From: Elusimicrobiota bacterium
GTDB taxonomy: Bacteria; Elusimicrobiota; Elusimicrobia; UBA1565; UBA9628
Direction of reading: 5' to 3'
DNA length: 64,000 nt
Assembly (NCBI GenBank): GCA_016194705.1
Contig: JACQAZ010000030.1
Coordinates: forward strand, 1-64,000
Shown: piece by piece, positions 32,693 through 41,292 of the stretch
Numbering within the stretch: the first letter of the stretch is position 1
Layout of the letters: the number at the start of each line of letters is the position of its first letter
The notes under the pieces: model-generated
Told to the model about the DNA's origin: nothing
Databases searched by the model: none
What the model saw: only the letters and a program-made list of their open reading frames with translations
Program-made: the position numbers and the translations under genes

Positions 32693-32968
32693 ACTTCTCG
32701 ACGGTGGACCAAAAGACCCCCTTGTCGCGCGAAAATCACAAGCAGGCGCTCCGCCTTCCTCCCAGCGTTGGCCTGTGCCAACGACTGTCAGCGCAGACCG
32801 AATAAATGCTATGAGTGGTGTTAATAGATCGTTTTATGTCATATTTTAGTTTATCGTGCCGCGATAGTCCCGGGGTCCGGGGCCCTGGACGTCTAGGCCT
32901 TTAGTCCCATTGACGGATAGGACCTTAGGGCCTGGCGGGAGGGGCCCTCAGGCCCCATCCTTAGCTTC
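32693..32968. other. Intergenic region upstream of nrdAB
   Basis: About 280 nt without a credible gene. It carries a second copy of GCGCAGAC(A/C)GAATAA (32791-32805; first copy 32655-32669, which includes the nrdA -10 box), with CTATGAGT nearby in both. This may be a regulator site or a duplicated promoter. An AT-rich stretch lies at 32807-32862. GC-rich dyads around 32918-32962 precede the next plus-strand gene. Confidence 0.4.
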
Positions 32969-33319
32969 ATGCAAGGATTTCCCCACCTCTGGACCTGGCT
33001 CGGCCGCCGGGGGGTGCGCTTGGCCTCCGCGGCCGACGTGGCCGCGGACGCGGAGGGCTTCCACCGCAAGCAGGAGCTCTGCCGCCGCATCCGCAGGCTC
33101 GCCCTCAAGGACCGCAAACGCCGCAGCGCGCCGGTTTTGGAGCGTATGCTCTACGACGCGGACCTGGCGGTGATGGTGCGCCTCGAGGCGGCCCGCGCCC
33201 TGGCGCGCTGGGGCTTGGTCGGTCCCGCGGCGAGGCGCCTGCTTCAGTCGGAGGGCGAGATTCCGTCTCTTAAGATCGCGCTGGGACGGCTCGCGGCCGA
33301 AGAGAAGGTCCCGGCGTAG
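32969..33319 (+). CDS. Small hypothetical helical (HEAT-like) protein (116 aa)
   Basis: Not clearly recognised. The sequence is almost all helix, Arg/Ala/Leu-rich, with a repeat-like pair VLERMLYDADLAVMVRLEAARALARWG / AARRLLQSEGE (the first split here as two helices) suggesting one or two HEAT repeats. No signal peptide. The last 50 nt overlap the 3' end of the convergent epimerase gene. No ribosome site is obvious; the start is the first ATG of the frame. Confidence 0.6.
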   Translation: MQGFPHLWTWLGRRGVRLASAADVAADAEGFHRKQELCRRIRRLALKDRKRRSAPVLERMLYDADLAVMVRLEAARALARWGLVGPAARRLLQSEGEIPSLKIALGRLAAEEKVPA

Positions 33320-34379
33320 TTCCGATCCCGGCCTTGACCTTCGAGAGATCGTAGACCCCTTCGCGCGCGAAGCTCACTCCCTGCATCGGGTCGCGCTTGA
33401 ACCAGAGGGGAGTGTCCAGATCGACGAAGTCGAAGCCGCCCAGGCCGGCCGCGAAGTGCGCCGCGCACGACATCGCCAGCGAGGATTCGACCATCCCTCC
33501 GATCATCAGGCGCATGCCGGCGGCGCGCGCGATGAGCGCGATGTCCCACGCCTCGAGCAGCCCGCCCTTCATGAGCTTGATGTTGACGACTTGGGCTGCC
33601 TTGGTCTTGGCCAGGCGCAGGGCGTCTTCGCGGCTGGCCGCCGACTCATCGGCCGCGACCGGGACCCCGCCCGAACGCGACACCTCGGCGAGGCCTTCCC
33701 AGTCGTCTCGCGGCACGGGCTGCTCGAAGAGAATCGGCTCGATGCCGCGCCGCTTGAGCAGCTTGAGGAGCTTGAGCGACTCGGAGACCTGATAACCCTG
33801 GTTGGCGTCGAGCATGAGCGAGAGCCCGCGCCCGGCCCCGTCGACCGCCAAGACGCGCTCGAGGTCCTCCTCGACGTCGCGGCCGATCTTGATCTTGATC
33901 GTGCGAACGCCCAGGGCCATGATGCGCCGAGCCGCGGTCAAGGCCTGCTCCGGGGGCACGATCGTGACCGTCACGTCCGAGAAGATCCGGTCCCCGGCTC
34001 CCCCGAAGATGTCCTTGAGCGGCAGCCGCGCGCGGCGCGTCCAGGCGTCGAGCACGGCCATGCCCAAGGCGGCTCGCGCCACGCCCTGCTCGGGCAGCGC
34101 GTCATCGATCTTCTCGAGCAGCCCTCGCCAGCCGCCATGGGCGCCTCCCGTCAAGCGGCGCGCCGCGCGCCGAACCGCGGCGAGCACGCCCGCCTGGCCT
34201 TGGTCGCGGCCGTCCGCCGACGGCGCTCCCTCGCCCCAGCCCACGGTCCCGTCCTCGAGGCGCGCCCGCACGAGCACGTTGTTGACGGCGGTCTTGGAGC
34301 CGGTGGCGATCTCGAAGGGCTCGTTCATCTCGGCGTCGAGAGGCCAGGCCGAGATCTCGGCTATTTGATCTTGAGGCAT
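33270..34379 (-). CDS. Dipeptide epimerase (enolase superfamily, L-Ala-D/L-Glu epimerase-like)
   Basis: A 369-residue enolase-superfamily enzyme that likely epimerises L-Ala-D-Glu or related dipeptides from peptidoglycan turnover. The capping domain is followed by the barrel residues: K-x-K in TIKIKIG (general base), metal ligands Asp in LMLDANQG, Glu in FEQPVP, Asp in AADESA, second base Lys in NIKLMKGG, and the substrate-specificity motif DLDTPLWF, typical of dipeptide epimerases. It fits with the peptidoglycan hydrolases at 4-7 kb. It overlaps the preceding redoxin gene by 19 nt. Confidence 0.92.
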   Translation of the reverse strand: MPQDQIAEISAWPLDAEMNEPFEIATGSKTAVNNVLVRARLEDGTVGWGEGAPSADGRDQGQAGVLAAVRRAARRLTGGAHGGWRGLLEKIDDALPEQGVARAALGMAVLDAWTRRARLPLKDIFGGAGDRIFSDVTVTIVPPEQALTAARRIMALGVRTIKIKIGRDVEEDLERVLAVDGAGRGLSLMLDANQGYQVSESLKLLKLLKRRGIEPILFEQPVPRDDWEGLAEVSRSGGVPVAADESAASREDALRLAKTKAAQVVNIKLMKGGLLEAWDIALIARAAGMRLMIGGMVESSLAMSCAAHFAAGLGGFDFVDLDTPLWFKRDPMQGVSFAREGVYDLSKVKAGIGTTPGPSLRPRAVPARS

Positions 34380-35410
34380 TCGTTGGTGAAAGAGAAGCCG
34401 TAGACCCGGCCGCCGATGCGCAGGGGAGTGACCAGCAGGTCATGGAGATTGTCGTTGGGGTTGCGCGTCAGTTCGTAGGCGCGAGGGAAGTCGACGAGCA
34501 CGAAGGCGCGCCTTTCGCCGTCGAAGCGAACGTCCTTTCCCGCGTTGCTCGAGTCGAGCCAAAGGTCGTCCTGGCGCAGCCAGAATTTGGTCGGGCCGCT
34601 GCCGGGGCCGAGGATGGCGAACCCTTGGGCTCCGCGATAGATGACCCGCACGTAGGCGGAGAGGTCCGCGTTCTGCTGGTTGAGCCGCAGGTTCTCCGGA
34701 TCATGGCCCCAGCGCCCTCGCGTGGAGACTTCTCCGTCGCGGCCCGTCGTGAGGATCGACCTATCGGGCAGTCCGTCCTTGTCCATGTCGATGACGGTGT
34801 TCCGCTGGAGTCCCAGGTTGAGCTCGGCCGTCATCTCCCCGCACTCGCCGCCGACAGGCGGGGGGTCGGGGACGGAAGGCTCGCCGCCGGAGGGGGCCGA
34901 GCCGGTGAGCTTCTCAAGCTCGGCCTGCATCATGGCCTCAAGCTCCTGATACCCGTTTTCCCCGAGGCGGTCGAACACGATGCGGCCCTTGGGGTCGATG
35001 AGGTAGAAGGCGGGCCAACCGTCGTTGGTGTAAGCCTTCCAGATCACGCGGTCGTTGTCCAGGACGACGGGGAACCCCGCGCCCGCGCGTCGCAGGGCGG
35101 ACTTCATCGCGGCCGGATCCTTCTGGAACCCGAACTCGGGGGTGTGGACCCCGATGACCATGAGCCCCTCGAGGGAGTAGCGGCGGTCCCATTCCTCCAG
35201 GGCGGAGATGGCGCGCAGGGAGTTGATGTTCATGGTGTTGATGAAGGCGACCAGCACCACGCGCCGGCCGCGCAGCCGCTTGAGAGACAAATCGCGCGCG
35301 TTGACCCAGACCGATTGCGCTGGGAACTCGGGTGCGGGGGGCTGCAGGGGCCGGGCCGCGAAGGCCGCGCCGGCGAGCAGCAGAAGGGACAGGAGACGGA
35401 TGGTCCTCAT
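34361..35410 (-). CDS. Exported thioredoxin-fold (redoxin) protein lacking the CxxC motif, with C-terminal beta domain
   Basis: A 349-residue secreted protein. Signal peptide, then an AhpC/TlpA-like fold (VVLVAFINTMNINSLRAISA, GVHTPEFGFQKD, WKAYTNDGWPAFYLIDPKGRI) with the cis-Pro loop kept. The position of the CxxC active site reads N-I-N-S, so it cannot do thiol chemistry. The C-terminal 150 residues resemble the DipZ/TlpA-associated carbohydrate-binding-like domain (KFWLRQDDLWLDSSNAGKD), here with two Cys outside the fold. ATG 35410 shares its A with the SirB1-like gene's stop (TGATG). The role is unknown. Confidence 0.8.
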   Translation of the reverse strand: MRTIRLLSLLLLAGAAFAARPLQPPAPEFPAQSVWVNARDLSLKRLRGRRVVLVAFINTMNINSLRAISALEEWDRRYSLEGLMVIGVHTPEFGFQKDPAAMKSALRRAGAGFPVVLDNDRVIWKAYTNDGWPAFYLIDPKGRIVFDRLGENGYQELEAMMQAELEKLTGSAPSGGEPSVPDPPPVGGECGEMTAELNLGLQRNTVIDMDKDGLPDRSILTTGRDGEVSTRGRWGHDPENLRLNQQNADLSAYVRVIYRGAQGFAILGPGSGPTKFWLRQDDLWLDSSNAGKDVRFDGERRAFVLVDFPRAYELTRNPNDNLHDLLVTPLRIGGRVYGFSFTNECLKIK

Positions 35411-36267
35411 CAAGGGACGCGGGCCGGACCGGCCAACAGCGCGCCGACGAGCTTGGACAGCAGATGCGCCCTGCCCGAGGCCCCCGACTTGTCGTAGATC
35501 ACGATGAGGTTGCGCATCATGCGCACGAGGATGTCGCGCGAGGAGCAGCGCGCGACCAGCTCTTCGCGGAATTTAAAGCCCCCGCGGGCCAGCATGCGGC
35601 GCACCTCGGCGATGTCGAGAAGGCGCCCGCGGTGGTAGGCGTCGATGAAGCAGGCGTGCGGGCCCGGACGGAAGCCCACGAGGAAATGCCCCGGCGTGCT
35701 GACTCCGTAGACCGGCAGGCGCAGCCGCTTGGCCAGAAGTAGATATAAAACCGATAGGCTCTCCGGCACCCCGCGGCGGTTATCGATGACCCGGTTCAAG
35801 TAGCTGTTGTCCGGATCGTCGTAATGCCGTGCGTTGCCGGCGAAGCCCAATCCTTGGAACAGGTGCGAATTGAGCCGCTGGAAGGTCATGCCCGCGTCGG
35901 CGTCCGAGGGCAGTTCGTCCTGGATCTTGATGGCGACCTTGTCCATCCAGGCCGTGTAGGCCGCCGGCTCGACTCCCGGATAGCCGAAGCGCGAGAGCAG
36001 CAGGGCCCCCTTCTCGAGGTCCGGCTCTTGGGCCACCGAGAGCGCGGCGAACTCGCGGCGCAGCTTCTTGAAGCGGATCTCGAGCGACACGGAGTCGGCC
36101 CGCACGGCTAGCTCGGGACTCGAGGCGATCTTGAGCTCCTCGAGGTAGGGCAAGGCCGCGTCGCCGGCGCAGAGAATCTGCCGGCGGACCATGTCGAGGC
36201 TGCCGGGATCGTCCTCATCGAGCAGCCCGACCAGGCTCTTGAGCTCCGTCTGGGTCAGGGACTTCAT
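35410..36267 (-). CDS. SirB1/UPF0162-type transglutaminase-like protein
   Basis: A 285-residue member of the SirB1 N-terminal (transglutaminase-like) family. The diagnostic block is YDDPDNSYLNRVIDNRRG, VPESLSVLYLLLAKRL, LPVYGVSTPGHFLVGF, FIDAYHRGRLL. The Cys of true transglutaminases is replaced by Ser (PESLS), as is usual in this family, so catalysis is not assured. The biochemical role of the family is not settled. It is first in a three-gene overlapping operon with the redoxin and epimerase genes. Confidence 0.85.
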   Translation of the reverse strand: MKSLTQTELKSLVGLLDEDDPGSLDMVRRQILCAGDAALPYLEELKIASSPELAVRADSVSLEIRFKKLRREFAALSVAQEPDLEKGALLLSRFGYPGVEPAAYTAWMDKVAIKIQDELPSDADAGMTFQRLNSHLFQGLGFAGNARHYDDPDNSYLNRVIDNRRGVPESLSVLYLLLAKRLRLPVYGVSTPGHFLVGFRPGPHACFIDAYHRGRLLDIAEVRRMLARGGFKFREELVARCSSRDILVRMMRNLIVIYDKSGASGRAHLLSKLVGALLAGPARVP

Positions 36268-36367
36268 GCCTTTCGTCCATTTTAGCCCCGGAGCCGCGGT
36301 ATTTCAAGGCCTTATTTATTAAGGAATCGTCGTCTTAGAAACCCCCAAATTTGGTTCAATCTAAGGA

Positions 36368-38092
36368 ATGAATGGGATTCGGCCCAAGAGGATCCTGAAG
36401 GTCCTGCGCGCGGTCGAGGACCGGGCCCCCGCTCCCGGGGAGCCGGCGCCGGTCCTGGCGACGGTGGTCTCCCTCGACGGCTCGGTCTACAGCGGCGCGG
36501 GCGCCATGGCGCTGTTCGTCCCAGGCGCCTCCGATTCTCCCGGCTCGATCCCGCTGGAGGATTTCGACGGCGAGCTGCGACGGCAGGTCGAGGAGTGCTC
36601 CGAGGAAGGCAAGCCGCGCCTGGCGGTCCTCGAGATCGCCGAGGACGATCCCATCCTCGGCTACAACCTGGGACGGCCCGGCCGAGTGGAACTGCTGCTC
36701 GAGCCCGTCGATTCCCGCCTGCGCGAGGCGCTCAAGGGCGTGCGCGAGGCCCTGCTCCACGGCCGTCCCATCGTCTGCGAGGTCGAGGTGGAAGGCCCCG
36801 AGATCGGCAGACGCGCGCTCTACGACGCCGACCATCCGGCGGCCCGGGAATGCTACGAGGAGAACAGCCCCGAACTCATCGAGAACGCCTCGGGAGGTCA
36901 GGTGCGGCGCAGCTTCCTGTGCCCCGTCCGGCCGGCGGGCAAGGCGCTGATCTTCGGCTCGGGCCGCGACGCGGTGGCGCTGGCGCACCATCTCGACGAA
37001 CTGGGCTTCACGGTGGCGGTGGCCGACCCGCGCCTGGGACGCTTGAGGACCATGTCTTGGAACCGAGACCGCCGCAACCGGGCGGCGCTCATCGAGGGGG
37101 GGTGGGAGCAGGCGCGCGCGGCGATCACGCCCGACGCGGACACCGCCGTCGTCGTGATGACCCACAGCTACGCCCTCGATCTCGAGACTCTGCAGGGCGC
37201 GCTTCAGAGCTCCGCCTCGTATGTCGGCCAAGTGGGTCCCGAGAAGCGCACGCGCAGGCTCCTGGCTGAGCTTTCCAAGCTCGAAGTCGCCCCGCGGTCC
37301 GAGACCTTCTTCTCCCCCGCCGGCCTCGACATCGGCGCGGAGACCCCCGAAGAGGTCGCTCTGGCCATCGCGGCCGAGATATTCACTTGGCGCTCGGGGG
37401 CCTCGCCGGCGCGGTCCTCCGGGGCGGCCCAGCCATTGTCGAAATCCCCTGGCAAGGCTCGTTTGCCGGGACTCATACTCGCGGCGGGCCGCGGCAAGCG
37501 CTTCCGCGGCGGCCACAAGCTCTCGGCCAATCTGGGCGACAAGCCCGTGCTGCGCCACGTCGTCGAGAACGCCCTGGCCTCGCGGCTCGATCCCGTGATC
37601 GTGGTGCTCGGGGCCTCGGCGCAGGCGAATCTCTCCGCCATCGAGGGCGTCGAGGACCCGCGCCTGCGCGTGGTCTTCAACCCGCTGTGGGAAGGCGGCA
37701 AGGCCTCCTCGATCGACGTGGGTCTGCGAGAAGTGCCCTACCTCGCGGCGGGTGTCGTCTCGCTTTTGGGCGACATGCCGATGGTCAAACCCTGGCTCAT
37801 AAACCGAGTCATCGAGGAGTTCGAGCTCTCATCCAAGCTGACCTTCCCGGTCTTCGCGGGGCCGGGCGGCCTCAAGAAGGGCTACCCGACGGCCTTCCCG
37901 CGCTCTCTCTTCGGCGAGATCCGCAAGCTGACCGGCGACGACACCGCGATGGCCGCCGTGCGCGAGCACTGGGCCGAGGCCGTCAAGATCGCCGTCGACG
38001 AGGCCTGGACCCAGGCCGACGTCGACACGCCCGAGGACCTCGAGCTGCTGGCGGCCGCTCAGACGCGAAGCGAGAGCCAAGACTCTCACTGA
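36368..38092 (+). CDS. XdhC/CoxI - MocA fusion: molybdenum hydroxylase maturation protein
   Basis: A 574-residue fusion. The N-terminal half is XdhC-like: a first domain (about 5-105; VLATVVSLDGSVYSGAGAMA) and a Rossmann domain (about 195-345; KALIFGSGRDAVALAHHL, QVGPEKRTRRLLAELS). The C-terminal 210 residues are a MobA-like nucleotidyltransferase (GLILAAGRGKRFRGGHKL, LLGDMPMVKPWLI, DVDTPEDLELL), as in MocA, which makes molybdopterin cytosine dinucleotide. XdhC proteins bind and sulfurate the cofactor before insertion into xanthine dehydrogenase-family enzymes. No hydroxylase subunit is in this window. The first XdhC domain keeps Ser-Val where some family members have Gly-Ser-Ser-Pro, so it may be diverged. 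Confidence 0.88.
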   Translation: MNGIRPKRILKVLRAVEDRAPAPGEPAPVLATVVSLDGSVYSGAGAMALFVPGASDSPGSIPLEDFDGELRRQVEECSEEGKPRLAVLEIAEDDPILGYNLGRPGRVELLLEPVDSRLREALKGVREALLHGRPIVCEVEVEGPEIGRRALYDADHPAARECYEENSPELIENASGGQVRRSFLCPVRPAGKALIFGSGRDAVALAHHLDELGFTVAVADPRLGRLRTMSWNRDRRNRAALIEGGWEQARAAITPDADTAVVVMTHSYALDLETLQGALQSSASYVGQVGPEKRTRRLLAELSKLEVAPRSETFFSPAGLDIGAETPEEVALAIAAEIFTWRSGASPARSSGAAQPLSKSPGKARLPGLILAAGRGKRFRGGHKLSANLGDKPVLRHVVENALASRLDPVIVVLGASAQANLSAIEGVEDPRLRVVFNPLWEGGKASSIDVGLREVPYLAAGVVSLLGDMPMVKPWLINRVIEEFELSSKLTFPVFAGPGGLKKGYPTAFPRSLFGEIRKLTGDDTAMAAVREHWAEAVKIAVDEAWTQADVDTPEDLELLAAAQTRSESQDSH

Positions 38093-38099
38093 GGCCGGC

Positions 38100-38888
38100 C
38101 TATTGGCCCTGGGGCAGGGAGGCCTGCAGAGTGAGAGCCGACCAATCGACGCCCTTGGCCTTGAAGAAGAGCAGGCCCCGCGCGCTCTCGCCTGCGCGGA
38201 GTAGGCCCGGATGGAAGAGCAGCCCGTTGTAATCGATGCGCGTCTCCTTGGTCACCGGATTGAAGACCGGGACGCTCATGTCGATGTCGGGCAGCGGGAG
38301 CACGGGTTGGAAATCACCGGAGTGCTTCGAGCGGGCCTCCAGCCAGATCTCGCCCGCGATCGCAGCCAGCACCGTCAGGGTGCCGACGACCACGACCGTC
38401 GTGTTGTAGGCGTTGGCGGCGACGGCCTTCGGATTGAGGCTTGAGAATTCCTCGGGCAGCCTGGCGTTGGGCAGCGCGGCCAGCGAGAAGTCGTCGTCTT
38501 CGAGCGACACCGTGAGGCCGCGGGCGTCGGCCGTCTTGTCGCCGTCGTTGGTCACGCGGACCAAGACCGGGATGAAGCCGTGCTTGATGAGCGTCTCCAG
38601 CGCCTTGTCGTCGATGTTGGAGCGGTTGTAGCGCAGCCGCGTGCGGGTCATCGCCTTCTTGAACTCGCCCCGCGCCAGTCGCTCCAGCAGCCCGCTCAAG
38701 GGATAGAGCTTGGGTTTGTAGACGACCAAGTCGATCCGGAGCGCGCCGGCCGTTCCGGTCTGGACCATCGCCGCCAAACGCCGGTCCTCGACGCTCGACG
38801 GCCCCACGGTTTTGGGATCCTCCGGGCTGACCGTCACGCAGGAGCAAAGGGCGGCGGCGAGGACCGCGACTGGGAGACCGCCGGTCAT
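38100..38888 (-). CDS. Hypothetical lipoprotein (262 aa)
   Basis: Not recognised. A signal with a lipobox-like ALCSC at residues 13-17 predicts lipidation. The rest mixes helices (VYKPKLYPLSGLLERLARGEFKKA in outline) with an Ig-like beta region (FIPVLVRVTNDGDKTADARG) typical of adhesion or accessory domains, and a hydrophobic stretch (VVVVGTLTVLAAIAGEIWL). The start overlaps the hisS stop (TGATG), so the gene is translated after hisS. Confidence 0.72.
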   Translation of the reverse strand: MTGGLPVAVLAAALCSCVTVSPEDPKTVGPSSVEDRRLAAMVQTGTAGALRIDLVVYKPKLYPLSGLLERLARGEFKKAMTRTRLRYNRSNIDDKALETLIKHGFIPVLVRVTNDGDKTADARGLTVSLEDDDFSLAALPNARLPEEFSSLNPKAVAANAYNTTVVVVGTLTVLAAIAGEIWLEARSKHSGDFQPVLPLPDIDMSVPVFNPVTKETRIDYNGLLFHPGLLRAGESARGLLFFKAKGVDWSALTLQASLPQGQ

Positions 38889-40195
38889 CAGGCGGAGAGG
38901 CTCGCGGCCAGGTCCTCGAAGCTCACCGCGGTTTCCTCTCCGGTTTTCATGTCCTTGCGCTGGATGAGGCCCTTGGCAACCTCGTCGGGACCCATCACGA
39001 GCGCGAGGTCGGCGCCGGTCGTGTCAGCGTACTTGAACTGCGCCTTGAGCTTGCCCGCGCCAGGGTAGACGTCCACTATGAGGCCCGAGATGCGCCGCGC
39101 GCGCAACTCAGCTGCCATAGCCAGCGTTTTCTCGCGAAGCGAGTCTTCGAAGACGGTCACGCAGACGCGCGCTCCTGCCTTCATCGCGGCGGGCGGCATT
39201 TCCGCAAGGAGCAACAGGAGCCGCTCGAATCCGATCGAGGCCCCGCAGGCCGGCACTTTCGGCCCCCCGAAGGTCTCGGTCAGTCTGTCGTAACGGCCCC
39301 CGCCGCCCAAGGAGCCGGAAAGATTCTGGTGTCGGAATTCGAAAACGGGACCCGTGTAATACCCCAGGCCGCGCATCAGATTGGGAGTAATCTCGACGGC
39401 GATCTCAGGATTGGCGGCCTTGACGCCTTCGCGGATGTTGAGGAGATTCTTGAATTCTTCGGGACCGATCTGGCTCATGAACTCGTGGCTGGGCTTCATG
39501 GCCATGATGGTCTTAGTGAGCTCGTCAGTCGATTCCTTTCCGACCTCGTCAGCGAGCTCGGCGCAAACCTTTATGTATTCCATCTTATCGAGCTTGTCGA
39601 TGATGACGCAGGCGCCCATGCGTTTGTCCGCAGGAACCTTCGCGGCCGCCAAAGCTTGATCGACGATGCGCCGGTCGTTGATGTGCACGCGGACCCTCTC
39701 CAGGCCGAATTCCTTGAATACGGTCAGGATCGCGGTGATGACCTCGACCTCCGCGTCCACGGAGTCGGTCCCGATGATGTCGGCGTCGCATTGGTAGAAC
39801 TCGCGGTAGCGGCCCTTCTGGGCGCGCTCGGCGCGCCAGACCGGGCCGATGTGGAAGGCTTTGAAGGGATGCGGCAGCTGGGAGCCGTACTTCGAGTAGT
39901 AGCGGGCCAGGGGCAAGGTCAGGTCGAAGCGCAGGCCGAGATCGGCGAGCTCGCCGCCGGCCTTGGCCTCTTCGAGCTTGTCGCCGCGCTTGAGGATCTT
40001 GAAGATGAGCTTCTCGTTCTCGCCGCCGCCCTTGCCCGTCAGCACGGCCAGGTCCTCGACCGCGGAGGTCGCGACCTGCGAGAAGCCGAAGCCGCGGTAG
40101 ACGCGCGAGATCGTCTCGATGGCCTTGGCGCGCAGGGCGCAGTCCCGCGGCGAGAAGTCGCGGAAGCCCGAGGGCGGCGTCGTGGGGATGCTCAC
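38888..40195 (-). CDS. hisS: Histidyl-tRNA synthetase
   Basis: A 435-residue class II synthetase that charges tRNA-His. Motif 2 is HIGPVWRAERAQKGRYREFYQCDADIIG (in parts), histidine-specific blocks are LMRGLGYYTGPVFE and GGGGRYDRL, and motif 3 is GASIGFERLLLLL. The C-terminal anticodon-binding domain follows (VYPGAGKLKAQFKYAD). Start GTG 40195 agrees with the usual N-terminus (PSGFRDF at residue 8). TAGAAT (40203-40208) lies 7 nt upstream with no ribosome site, suggesting a leaderless mRNA. Confidence 0.96.
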   Translation of the reverse strand: MSIPTTPPSGFRDFSPRDCALRAKAIETISRVYRGFGFSQVATSAVEDLAVLTGKGGGENEKLIFKILKRGDKLEEAKAGGELADLGLRFDLTLPLARYYSKYGSQLPHPFKAFHIGPVWRAERAQKGRYREFYQCDADIIGTDSVDAEVEVITAILTVFKEFGLERVRVHINDRRIVDQALAAAKVPADKRMGACVIIDKLDKMEYIKVCAELADEVGKESTDELTKTIMAMKPSHEFMSQIGPEEFKNLLNIREGVKAANPEIAVEITPNLMRGLGYYTGPVFEFRHQNLSGSLGGGGRYDRLTETFGGPKVPACGASIGFERLLLLLAEMPPAAMKAGARVCVTVFEDSLREKTLAMAAELRARRISGLIVDVYPGAGKLKAQFKYADTTGADLALVMGPDEVAKGLIQRKDMKTGEETAVSFEDLAASLSA

Positions 40196-40228
40196 GGCCG
40201 CTATTCTATGAAATTCTTTGATGTGAGA

Positions 40229-40257
40229 TTGACAAACCGGGTCCGCGCGTCTACAAT
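40229..40257 (+). promoter_or_regulatory. Consensus promoter of the gene at 40264
   Basis: TTGACA (40229-40234), 17-nt spacer, TACAAT (40252-40257), then 6 nt to the ATG. Transcription should begin at or next to the start codon. It shares a 68-nt intergenic region with the divergent hisS promoter. Confidence 0.8.
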
Positions 40258-40263
40258 GGCCTC

Positions 40264-41247
40264 ATGGCGGCCGACGCGGAAGTGGAGGTCTTCGACCTGG
40301 ACTCGGGCGGGCTCACGGTCGCCTTCCTGGGCTCGCGGGGCAGCGACGGCGTCCTGATCCACCGCAAGGACAAGGGCTGGGAGTTCCATGCCTCCCTGTC
40401 CGTGACTTGGGACGGCCTGCACCAGACCGTCTACCGCAACTATCGCGCGGACCAGGTCAAGCGCGCCGAGCTCGAAGATCGCGGCATCTCCTGGCCCGAT
40501 CCGGAAAATTACCGCTCTCTGCCCGGCCCCAAGACCTGGGCGGAGAATTTTTGCTCCGAGATCCCGGCCGAGTCGGTGCCCAAGGACATCCTCAAGAGGA
40601 TCACGTCCAAGCCCGTCGCGGTCCACATCGTCCTGCAGGAGGACCTCTACGAGACGGGATTCGGGGACGGCAAATTCCTGGAATTCCACGGCGCGTTCTG
40701 GGACGCGGAGCAGGCGCGCAGCCATCTCGAGTGGTCGCAGGACGAGCAGGCGGCTCAGATCGCGGCCGGCTTCTACAACACCGGCTGCGCCTACACTTCC
40801 AAGGAGATCGAGCTGCGCCGAGACGGCAGGAAGGTCGTCGCCGACCTCAAGCTGGACACCTACGAGCATTACGACCTCGAGAGCGTCCTGGCGGCGCTTG
40901 ACCCGAAGTCCGCGTCGCGGCGGCGCAGGAGCTGCATCGTGCCCTTCGCCGAGGTCCCCCCGGCGCTTCTGGAGAGGCTGCGCAAGCTGCCCCACGGCGA
41001 AATGGCCGAATGCGTCTGGGTCGTCTACCAGTCGGGCGAGGGCATCGGCACGATCCCACGGGCCGCTTATTGGGAAGAGGGTCCGGCCAAGGAACTCGCC
41101 CAGAGGCGCAAGAGCGAGGGCGAGGGCCATTTCTTCGGCGCCGTTCCGCTGACGATCTGCGCCCACCAGCCAGGAGAGCGGCTCGTGGCGTACATCCACT
41201 GGCACGAGTACGCCCTCTCCGAGGTCTTGGCCCTGCTCAAGCCCTGA
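40264..41247 (+). CDS. Hypothetical cytoplasmic protein (327 aa)
   Basis: No family recognised. A soluble, acidic mixed alpha/beta protein without signal or membrane segments; recognisable landmarks are VAVHIVLQEDLYETGFGDGK, CIVPFAEVPPALLERLRKLP and a C-terminal ICAHQPGERLVAYIHWHEY. The start codon is fixed by a consensus promoter ending 6 nt upstream. It is followed after 45 nt by the response regulator gene, which has its own equally strong promoter. Confidence 0.78.
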   Translation: MAADAEVEVFDLDSGGLTVAFLGSRGSDGVLIHRKDKGWEFHASLSVTWDGLHQTVYRNYRADQVKRAELEDRGISWPDPENYRSLPGPKTWAENFCSEIPAESVPKDILKRITSKPVAVHIVLQEDLYETGFGDGKFLEFHGAFWDAEQARSHLEWSQDEQAAQIAAGFYNTGCAYTSKEIELRRDGRKVVADLKLDTYEHYDLESVLAALDPKSASRRRRSCIVPFAEVPPALLERLRKLPHGEMAECVWVVYQSGEGIGTIPRAAYWEEGPAKELAQRRKSEGEGHFFGAVPLTICAHQPGERLVAYIHWHEYALSEVLALLKP

Positions 41248-41257
41248 CCAGCCCCGG

Positions 41258-41286
41258 TTGACAACCCCGGCCCAGCAGTCTACAAT
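41258..41286 (+). promoter_or_regulatory. Consensus promoter of the response regulator gene
   Basis: TTGACA (41258-41263), 17-nt spacer, TACAAT (41281-41286), then 6 nt to the ATG. Both hexamers and both distances are identical to those of the promoter at 40229. Confidence 0.8.
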
Positions 41287-41292
41287 GACTCA

